From NCBI GenBank assembly GCA_036785705.1, contig JAWUZG010000333.1, positions 124,001 to 188,000 of the forward strand: a stretch of 64,000 bases of DNA, in the 5' to 3' direction. The position numbers and the translations under genes were made by a program. The notes under the pieces are model-generated. The model was not told the DNA's origin and did no database searches. It saw nothing but the letters and a program-made list of their open reading frames with translations. Origin of the DNA: Acanthornis magna. Its lineage: Eukaryota > Chordata > Aves > Passeriformes > Acanthizidae. Shown piece after piece: positions 51,731 to 59,494 of this stretch; position 1 is the stretch's first letter; each line of letters opens with the position of its first letter.

Positions 51731-53105
51731 GCCTTTGACAAGCCGGGAGAGCCTTGTGGAAGCCCATGGAATCATTGGTGCTAGCAGCAACCTGCTCCAG
51801 GTGGGCTCGTCTCTCCTGCCTTGCAGAGGTGCTGGCAGGACCCTGCCCCGGTACCCGTGGCTGGCCAGGGGCTCACGGCTTGCCAGGGGAAATGGCTCTG
51901 CTCCAGGACAGCCCCCTCCGCACATGGCATGCAGGTGCATTTTGTGCTCTCTCGTGGCACACAGGGGGAAAAAATCAAGGCTGAGCCAGCCCCTTTGCCT
52001 GCCCCCAGCCCATCTCCGGGCTTCTTGTGGCATCAGGGCGGGGCAAATTTGGTCGGAACCTTTGTTTCACTTGGCTGCAGTGCCGGCCCTGCCTGGGCAC
52101 CTAGCTGCTGCTGGGACATGCTGTGTCCCGATTCCACCTTCCCCCAACACCTCCCCAGCCGTGGACAAGCTTTGGGGCACTTTGGGGTGCTCCTCCCTGC
52201 CCCGCCCCTGCCGCTCTCCCCCGTGCCTCCCAAAACTCCCCCGTGCAGGAGGAGGAGTAGGAGGAGGGGGGGACTCCCAAGAGCTGCTGCTGTCCCGGCT
52301 TCGTGGAAAGCCGCCCCCCGCCCGTCCTTGTCCCCGCTGCCTGGCAGCCGCCAAAGCGGACGAGGCCGAGGTGGGGAGGGGACCCCGACGCCAGCTAAGC
52401 TCGGCTCGGTTCAGCTAAGCTCGGCTCGGCCCGGCCGGGCGTGGAGCGGAGCGAGGGTGTTGCCGTGGCTACAGAGGCGTGGCCGCCGGCCGGCGCTGCT
52501 GCCACCGGCAGCAGTGGCCTACGGCAGCCAGCAAGGGCCAAGCTAAAAACGCAAAGGGCGCTTGGAGGACACGGGCACCCCGGGAGCGGGGCCGTGAAAC
52601 TGGCAGCGGCAGCGGGGTGGGCTCGGCGTGGGGCCGAGAAGTGGGGACCATGCAAAGTCCCTTTCCAGTGGCCGCCTGCCGGGAGTGCTCAGCACCCGGA
52701 AATGCAGCCTTTTTGGGGCTGCGCACGGGCGCCGCCGCCCCTGCAGGACGCTCAGGGGAGGCGGTGCACCAAGGGAGGGCTCGAGCAGGCCACGGGGCGG
52801 CAGGTGGGGGGGTTGCCGGCAGGCGATTGAGCAGGGCCAGCCTTTGTGCTGCCACCCTGGCAGTGCTTGGGCTCCTGCTTCCCTCCATCGGGAAGCACCC
52901 CCCTGGGCTTTCAAGCGCCTCCAGGAGTGACTTGCCAATGATTCTGCCCTCTTGGCGGGGGCGGGGCTTTGCTGCGCAACCTGCTCCTTCCCACCCCCCC
53001 AGCTTTCCCTCCCCCCGTGTCCTGCCCAACTCCGGCTGTGCTCCCGGGGTGGCTGTGACTGCAGGAAAGGGGCACCCACCCCCTCCAAATGGCACATTTC
53101 TGCCT
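51731..53105 (+). repeat. GC-rich duplicated unit, direct copy 1
   Basis: The first 720 bases (51731-52452) are almost identical to 55017-55738, differing by roughly ten substitutions or single-base indels. The longer segment to about 53105 is the inverted counterpart of 44940-46310. The sequence is CpG-rich with several long overlapping frames on both strands and no recognisable protein. Near 52400 it has a tandem CTAAGCTCGGCTCGG motif. Confidence 0.85.
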
Positions 53106-53770
53106 CACCTCTAGACACAAGTCGGAGCGGCAGACTGCCTGCCACTGCCCTTTTGGCCTCCAAGCTGCCCAAGCGGGCCTTTGCAGGGAGCTGGGGGGGC
53201 GGCAGGGCCCTGGCTGTTTGCTGGAGAGGCCTGCCTGCCTGCCTTCGCTCGCTCGCTCGCTCGCACAGGGGCTCAGTCTCCTGCGGCATGGGCAGCTGCA
53301 GCACAGTGTGCAGGCCAAGGGATCATCCCTGCCACTTTCCCACCCCAGGCGGCCCCCACTCCCCATCCCCCTGGCCTGGAGCAGCCATGCTCCACGCCAG
53401 GACACCGCTGTCACCTGCACAGCCAAGGCCTCACAGCAGCGGGCCTTGCGTACCACCAGGCCTGCGGCAGGGCCAGCCTTGGGCCTCGTGGGCACACGAG
53501 GAAGGGGCCACAACACTGTGTGCGCCCTGGCCCTGCTGCCGCTCCCCCTGGCGCTGGCCAGGCAGGAGCTCCCAGCCAGCCCGCCAGCTGCTCCCACAGC
53601 CAAGGGCCAACTGGCACCCTGGGGCTTGCCCAAGCCAGGGGCCATTGTGACACGGCGGTGGTGTCACCGTGTCACAGGCAGGCACCCTGGAGACGCTGGC
53701 TGTGTTGACGCCGTGGAATGTTATTGGAAGCCAGGCTCCCCTGTGGCACCACGGCGCCTCAGGGAAGTGT
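53106..53770. other. GC-rich sequence of unknown origin
   Basis: High-GC DNA with many overlapping open frames and no recognised product. It has four CGCT units near 53247 and a short hairpin (GTGACACGG and CCGTGTCAC) near 53650-53677. It may be the continuation of the duplicated unit, or the source region from which it came. Confidence 0.5.
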
Positions 53771-53774
53771 GGAG

Positions 53775-54357
53775 ACGGCAGAAAACAAGAGAGGAAAAGA
53801 AAGAGAGAAAGAAAGAGAGGAAGGGAGGAAGGGAGGAAGGGAGGAAGGGAGGGAGGGAGGGAGGGAGGGAGGGTGCAGAAGGAAGGAAAGAAGGAAGGAG
53901 AAAGAAAAAGAAAGAATGAAAGACAGAGAGAAAGAAAGAAAGGGAGAATATAGAGAGAAAGAGAGAATGAAAGAAGTAGAGAAAGAGAGAAAGATAGAGA
54001 GAAAGAGAGGAATTAAGAAAGAAAGAGGGGAAGAGAGAAAGAAAGAGAGAAAGAAAGAGAGGAAGGAAGGAAGGAAGGAAGGAGAGAAAGATAGAAAGAG
54101 AGATTAAGAGAGTGATAAAGATTGAAAGAGAGAAAGAGAGAATGAGGGAAAGAAAGAAAGAAAGAAAGGGAAAGATAGAGAGAAAGAGAGAGATAAAGAA
54201 AGCAAGAAAGAAAGAGGAAAAGAATGAAAGAAAAAAGAGAGAGAGAGAGGGAAAGAGAGAGAAAGAGAGAAAGAAAGAAAGTGAGAAAGAAAAAGAGAAA
54301 GAGAGAAAGAAAGAAAGTGAGAAAGAAAAAGAGAAAGAGAGAAAGAAAGGAAGGTGC
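53775..54357 (+). repeat. GAAA/GGAA/GGGA purine microsatellite
   Basis: About 580 bases of almost pure purine. It begins with GGGA and GGAA units and passes into AGAA, AGAG and AGAAAG units, with an exact internal repeat near 54270-54350. Frames of up to 176 codons crossing it are repeat artefacts. Confidence 0.92.
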
Positions 54358-54935
54358 TAAGGCTGAACGTGTCAATGGAAGCCTCAAAACACAGAGGACT
54401 CCAAGTGGTCAAAAACATCCAAGACATAGGTTCAGGCCTGGCCTCAAGCCTTCCAGAGAGTCCGCGTACAACCCAGGCGGAGAGAGACAACAGGAGGAAA
54501 TATTTAGGAAATATTGTGTGGCAGGCCATAGCAAGCGAAGTCTCTGGCAAGAAAAATGGCGAGATGAGAAAGCAGCTTACCTTGCCAAGGTATCGAACAG
54601 CTTGGAAGTTCCACTTTGCCGAAACTCTGCACATTCGTCACCTTCTCCACACGCACCTGCCCACCTCTTCCTGCCTGGAGACTGAAGCTGTGCTCCATGG
54701 AAAAACAGGCACTTTACCAACCAAGTCCAGAGCACCGTTCCAAGTCCCGATGACCCTCACTGAAGGTGAGGTTACGGCCAGAGGACCCGCAATTCACTGC
54801 TCCAGAGTGAAGAACACCTGTGCTTCTGAAACAGCTAGAAGACAAAAGCGGATACAAATCAAGATGGGGCCATTTCAATGGTTCCCTTATCCGTGCCTGT
54901 TATCTGCACAGCTGCTAATCCCGACTCAGATTTGG
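54358..54935 (+). pseudogene. Retroviral integrase relic (second lineage)
   Basis: A decayed pol remnant. The 5' end reads AERVNGSLKTQ, the stretch that follows the integrase catalytic glutamate in class I elements. About 350 bases on, a frame carries APFQVPMTL and then IHCSRVKNT, the usual end of an integrase C-terminal domain. The stretch between is frameshifted and contains stops. It differs clearly from the integrase end at 56.25-56.71 kb, so it comes from another element or an older copy. It lies between the microsatellite and the second GC-rich copy. Confidence 0.6.
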
Positions 54936-54959
54936 CCTCCAAATCCACATGGAACTTTC

Positions 54960-55738
54960 ATCCAGAATGGACTTTCACTTCTAGGCTGAAAAAGGCAACA
55001 GAGGGACACTGGGGCGCCTTTGACAAGCCGGGAGAGCCTTGTGGAAGCCCATGGAATCATTGGTGCTAGCAGCAACCTGCTCCAGGTGGGCTCGTCTCTC
55101 CTGCCTTGCAGAGGTGCTGGCAGGACCCTGCCCCGGTACCCGTGGCTGGCCAGGGGCTCACGGCTTGCCAGGGGAAATGGCTCTGCTCCAGGACAGCCCC
55201 CTCCGCACATGGCATGCAGGTGCATTTTGTGCTCTCTCGTGGCACACAGGGGGAAAAAATCAAGGCTGAGCCAACCCCTTTGCCTGCCCCCAGCCCATCT
55301 CCGGGCTTCTTGTGGCATCAGGGCGGGGCAAATTTGGTCGGAACCTTTGTTTCACTTGGCTGCAGTGCCGGCCCTGCCTGGGCACCTAGCTGCTGCTGGG
55401 ACATGCTGTGTCCCGATTCCACCTTCCCCCAACACCTCCCCCAGCCGTGGACAAGCTTTGGGGCACTTTGGGGTGCTCCTCCCTGCCCCGCCCCTGCCGC
55501 TCTCCCCCGTGCCTCCCAAAACTCCCCCGCGCAGGAGGAGGAGTAGGAGGAAGGGGGGACTCCCAAGAGCTGCTGCTGTCCCGGCTTCGTGGAAAGCCTC
55601 CCCCTGCCCGTCCTTGTCCCCACTGCCTGGCAGCCGCCAAAGCGGACGAGGCCGAGGTGGGGAGGGGACCCCGACGCCAGCTAAGCTCGGCTCGGTTCAG
55701 CTAAGCTCGGCTCGGCCCAGCCGGGCGCGGAGCGGAGC
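54960..55738 (+). repeat. GC-rich duplicated unit, direct copy 2
   Basis: From 55017 to 55738 this copy is about 98-99 percent identical to 51731-52452. The 57 bases before it (with SRLKKATEGHW in one frame) are shared with the inverted copy at 46250-46310 but not with copy 1, which is cut there by the 5' LTR. It stops at GAGCGGAGC, after which AT-rich sequence begins. Confidence 0.88.
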
Positions 55739-55990
55739 TATAGCCTATGAGTGTCTTTGTATTACCATAGGCTGCTACATATTTAAATCCTGAAAAACTG
55801 GTTCTTCAACTTCTGCTGGGTTGATTAAGATCAGCTGACTTTTGGATCCACCCTAGAGTAGCTGTTTAGAAGACAATAGGCTGGAATGTCTTCCCTCTAG
55901 CTATTCCCTGATTGGTATTTCAAAACTTGTCTTCATCTCAATCTCCCCTAAGGTTTTAATATTCTTAGCATCTTTTGCTAGGCAATAATT
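55739..55990. other. AT-rich junction segment
   Basis: About 250 bases between the GC-rich duplicate and the pol remnant. Composition returns abruptly to about 40 percent GC. No gene is recognised. It may be degraded retroviral pol or a different insertion. Confidence 0.4.
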
Positions 55991-56709
55991 TCCATAAGAC
56001 TTTCCTATTTCTTCTTCCCCAACACCTATTTGCTGTGGTCATTAGTGCAGAAAGAACATGAGAAAACACATTGGGGTATAGATGCTCTGTACAATTATTT
56101 GAAAGAAAAAATCATAGCCAGGAAATTGCAGAGCACAGTAATATTGGTAACTCGTCAGTGTAGTCTTTGCCTCCGAACTAATCCTAAAAATACCCCAAAG
56201 CCTAAAATTGGACAAATTGGGAAAGGCTGTGGGCTGGGACAGCAATGCCTTGGCCCCAGGCCCTCCCATTAGCGTTCGTAGGAATTTGGACAAAACCGAT
56301 AACAAAATTAAAATTGAGTCCCTTTGAAATATTGTATGGGAGGCCATATGCAGTCCAAGAAGGCACTTCACCCATCCAAGAGGAAGAAAAGACCCTACAC
56401 AGATGCATAGTAGCTCTGAATAAACAGCTTGGAAAAATTGAGAAATATGTGGCTGGAGCCCAAAACAGGGAACTAGATGGGCCAGTACACGATGTACAAC
56501 CTGGATATTATGTGTATGTTAAGTCTTTTGCAGAGAAGATCCTAGAACCGCAGCGGGAGGGACCATTCCAAGTGCTCCTCACGACCTTCACTGCGATCAA
56601 GATCAAGGAACAGAAAGCCTGGATTCACCATTCCCGAGTGAAGAAGGCTCTTGACAGAATTTGGAGAGTAACACCAGGTGAAGATGAACTGAAGCTGAAG
56701 CTGACCTGA
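55991..56709 (+). pseudogene. pol: pol remnant: integrase with its catalytic core deleted
   Basis: The 5' part encodes the integrase HHCC zinc-binding module (H and H in EHEKTHWG, then C and C in QCSLCLRTN). The frame then breaks near 56240. The next frame resumes close to LSPFEILYGRPY and runs through the C-terminal DNA-binding domain (REGPFQVLLTT, then WIHHSRVKKAL) to a stop at 56707-56709. The catalytic core with the DDE residues is absent, so an internal deletion of some 150 residues is inferred. The C-terminal motifs are typical of class I (gamma/epsilon-like) elements. It cannot encode an active integrase. The pol end and env start are four bases apart. Confidence 0.85.
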
Positions 56710-56713
56710 AAAA

Positions 56714-58324
56714 GTGAATAGTGGACTTGTAGGTGTTATGAACATAATGTGTAAAGTGAGAATTTTAGTAGTCCTTGTCATTATTGTGACAGGAATCAAG
56801 GCAACACCACTCAGGTACAATGCAACAGGAGTATACCGATGCCAAGGGAAGGCATATGATCCACACTCCCGAAAGGCTCTGAACAAGATGCTCAGAGTTA
56901 CAAATGCAAGTGTATGGGAAGGGAAAAATATTCTGGGTTGTGAATATGCTTTTGTGCACGATGGGTTCCGTGAGACTTCTCAAACACCCATGGAACTCAT
57001 CCGACTTGGTCCTGAATGTTGTGACAAATGCTTGAGTACGTGCCCTGAGTTCAGATTTAAAATAGAGGGGTACGCAAAAAGAGCATATTTCATTGACTTC
57101 AACCTCACCCAAGTTTGTACAAAGCCCTATGAAAATCAAGGTGAAGTAACCAAACCAGCACCAAGAAAAGTCAAGACCACGATTCAGGCATCCAAAAAGA
57201 GGCAGTCCCTAGTTCCCACAGTTATGAAAATTGGGCCATATGCTATTAAGAAAACTGGACTTCAAAAGCTGTTAACTAACCTAGAATGGTCCTTAAAAAG
57301 AGTAGAAATGGGGATGCAAGTAAACATATCTGCCACTCGGCCAGAGTGTGCCCCGTTTCTCAAAAATCCCTCTACAGACTGGAGCAATTGGCTCCGACAC
57401 CGTATACCTTATAACTTCAAAACTAAAAGGGACCTTACAGGACTGTTGGGGACAGGATTGGGAGTCGTAAATGCAATTGATTCAGAAGTATTAATTAACA
57501 AATTGGCCACAGTGGGGAGTGACTTAGTTAAATTACAGCAGCCATTGCAATCTTCCTTGTTGGCTTTAGGTAATGATCATTGGAAATTGTCCAAAGTATT
57601 GCCAGAGTGGGAGACCATGGAAGAGCTAGACCATGAAGTAATAATCAGTGCTCTCGGTGTAGCCAGCAAAAATATTTCCTTAGCCCTTGGCTGCACTCAA
57701 GCACAACTATGGGTGCAATCTGTAGCTGCTTCAGTTATCAGAGAAGGTGAAGTAGGGATCTTCCCCGTTGAAATTCGTAAAATTGTTTGGGACGATGCCT
57801 CTGAAATTGAAAAAGAACTTCAGTCTTGGTGGGTTTTAGTCAATTTTACATATGACCCCATGACAAATATAGTCACAGCCTTTGTCCTGACTATTCATAA
57901 TGCATCAGTTAGCCTGATATATCCAATACTTCCTCTAGGATTAAATCATGAAGGAACTGTACTATACCCCTCTAAACACAGAACATGGGCACAAGAGAAT
58001 AAAGGACAATGGCAAACCATCAACCTAGAGTCTTGCTCAATGAAAGAGCAGTTAAGATACATATGTGAAGGAATCCCAGAAGAAGACAAAGATACTTGTT
58101 TAGATACAGATCAAAGCATTTGTAACTTTGAAGTGCATTCAGTCAACCAAATGACTCAGCTGGTGTATGCTGGACAAGGTTGTGTCTGTCTCAGGACAGC
58201 ATGTCCCACCATAATGATAGACAACCTGGTTGTAAATGAGACTCAATTCAATTTATGCATTTGTAACTTCACAAAAGTTGAAGGATGTGACTTTTCCTAT
58301 CAGGCACCTGTAATATCACACTAG
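56714..58324 (+). CDS. env: Endogenous retroviral envelope, 536-codon frame ending at an in-frame amber stop
   Basis: The frame opens with a hydrophobic signal-like segment (about residues 14-29). A probable surface subunit follows, with clustered cysteines (CCDKCLSTC near 102-110). A basic cleavage site KTKR ends at residue 239 and is followed by a glycine-rich hydrophobic fusion-peptide-like stretch (LTGLLGTGLGVVNAID) and a leucine-heptad region. About 240 further ectodomain residues follow with a second cysteine cluster. Nine N-glycosylation sequons are visible. The frame stops at TAG (58322-58324) before the membrane anchor. If translated alone, the product would lack a transmembrane segment and could be secreted. 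The CWLC and CX6CC motifs of typical gammaretroviral Env are not visible, so the env lineage is unassigned. The first ATG is used here; a second ATG eight codons in is equally possible. Confidence 0.88.
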   Translation: MNSGLVGVMNIMCKVRILVVLVIIVTGIKATPLRYNATGVYRCQGKAYDPHSRKALNKMLRVTNASVWEGKNILGCEYAFVHDGFRETSQTPMELIRLGPECCDKCLSTCPEFRFKIEGYAKRAYFIDFNLTQVCTKPYENQGEVTKPAPRKVKTTIQASKKRQSLVPTVMKIGPYAIKKTGLQKLLTNLEWSLKRVEMGMQVNISATRPECAPFLKNPSTDWSNWLRHRIPYNFKTKRDLTGLLGTGLGVVNAIDSEVLINKLATVGSDLVKLQQPLQSSLLALGNDHWKLSKVLPEWETMEELDHEVIISALGVASKNISLALGCTQAQLWVQSVAASVIREGEVGIFPVEIRKIVWDDASEIEKELQSWWVLVNFTYDPMTNIVTAFVLTIHNASVSLIYPILPLGLNHEGTVLYPSKHRTWAQENKGQWQTINLESCSMKEQLRYICEGIPEEDKDTCLDTDQSICNFEVHSVNQMTQLVYAGQGCVCLRTACPTIMIDNLVVNETQFNLCICNFTKVEGCDFSYQAPVISH

Positions 58325-58786
58325 TATATAAAAGCGAGCCTGACTACCGTACAGGAAATCTTGCCAGTGCCCATAGGAATGAACTTAACACTAGTCACCC
58401 AACTGCTAAAACACCCAGAATTACAAGGAATTTTGAAAGAAATTAGAGAAGCAGGGAAAAAGACTCTAATTACAATACACCATGACACGGAAACAATTCA
58501 AACTGTTTTCAAGCAATTTGAAGGACACTTGTCTCATCATTGGTGGGATGTGCTCTTTGGATGGTCTCCAACAGCAACTGGTGTACTAAATGCCTTGATT
58601 CATCCTGTTGTTGTATTACTCTTTTTAGTAGGTATTAGTTTAACCCTATCTGTTGTGACGCTTCTTTGGAATTGGAAGATTTTGCGAAAAATAGCCGCTT
58701 TAACATCGCTCTCCAAAGCGTATGTCCTAGTCTTAAGAGACAATAGCCATACAGCATGGATAGATGAGGAGGAGTCTCCATATTGA
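58325..58786 (+). pseudogene. env: Distal env: membrane-proximal region, transmembrane anchor and tail
   Basis: This continues in exactly the same reading frame as the 536-codon part and is separated from it only by the amber codon. It holds a short helical ectodomain stretch, a tryptophan-rich pre-membrane segment, a hydrophobic anchor of about 25 residues (58594-58668) and a tail of about 40 residues ending EEESPY. The next Met codon is at 58361. Without readthrough it would need its own initiation and would lack a signal peptide. Confidence 0.85.
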
Positions 58787-58807
58787 GTAAAAGAATTTAC
58801 TCATTGT

Positions 58808-58824
58808 AAAAGAGAAGTGGGGAA
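58808..58824 (+). other. Candidate polypurine tract
   Basis: The purine run AAAAGAGAAGTGGGGAA ends at the TG of the 3' LTR, the expected place for the plus-strand primer of reverse transcription. One T interrupts it. Confidence 0.7.
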
Positions 58825-59494
58825 TGAAACATAGGGTTTTCTTTTAGACACTTAAGTGTAGAGATTTTAGATAAAAGTTAGTTTTGTTAAAATTAACTAG
58901 AACAGAAAAAGATGCAGAACTCAGTTAGAAAGAAATTAATGATTAAATGCAGAGTAACCCTTTGATTATTTGATATTTACTCAGCTGTGCTTAGAATAGA
59001 CAATTAATAATCTTAAGAAAAGAGGTTCAAAGGAGAGCCTAGACAGTTACAAATTTTGCCCAGATGCAACCTACTTAGAAGCAATAGAAGAGAGCATTGG
59101 GAGTTTTCCAGGGTCAAATGTATTGTCAAAAATCAACAAAGTAAGAAGGTCACACTGAGGAAGACTCATATTACTTCATCCAAAGCAGCCCTCAGACTCA
59201 AATTAACAACCACCGACCCAATTCCATTGCAGGAACTGTGCATGCTTAATGACTTTTTGGTAATTTCCATATGAAGCGGGGAATGGGAGGCGCTTATGTT
59301 AAATATGCATTTTTGTTATAGATAAGTAAGTTCTATGTTGCATTGTTACTTTGGAGCTGTACATTTGGGAGCTATCCCTGCAGCTCTCCGGTGCTGAAAT
59401 AAACATACACTTTCTAACCTTAACAAGTTAGAGAGTCTTTGTCCATCTCAGGTGGATATTGATATTGGATCTATATCTGCATTTTAATAATTCA
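58825..59494 (+). repeat. 3' LTR
   Basis: It starts TGAAACATAGG, ends TAATAATTCA, is about 670 bases long and has AATAAA at 59398-59403. It is clearly homologous to 51065-51726. Both copies contain a 72-codon open frame at equivalent positions (51288-51506 and 59056-59274). Confidence 0.88.

Larger units (their letters stand above)
51065..59494 (+). mobile_element. Rearranged endogenous retrovirus framed by two LTRs
   Basis: Two similar LTRs (51065-51726 and 58825-59494) flank 7.1 kb. Only the 3' part is recognisably retroviral: integrase ends and env, then a purine-rich AAAAGAGAAGTGGGGA just before the 3' LTR, which fits a polypurine tract. The first 4 kb is GC-rich duplicated host-like or repeat DNA, a microsatellite and a second integrase relic. 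No gag, protease, reverse transcriptase or RNase H was recognised, and no evident tRNA primer site follows the 5' LTR. Flanks GATGAG (left) and AAACCA (right) do not form a target-site duplication. The element is either recombined or two elements joined by rearrangement. Integrase type suggests a class I (gamma/epsilon-like) relationship. Confidence 0.8.

Noticed and set aside
53775..54390. Lys/Arg/Glu-rich and Phe/Leu/Ser-rich frames of 124-176 codons
   Set aside because: They read through a GAAA/GGAA microsatellite and have no independent coding evidence.
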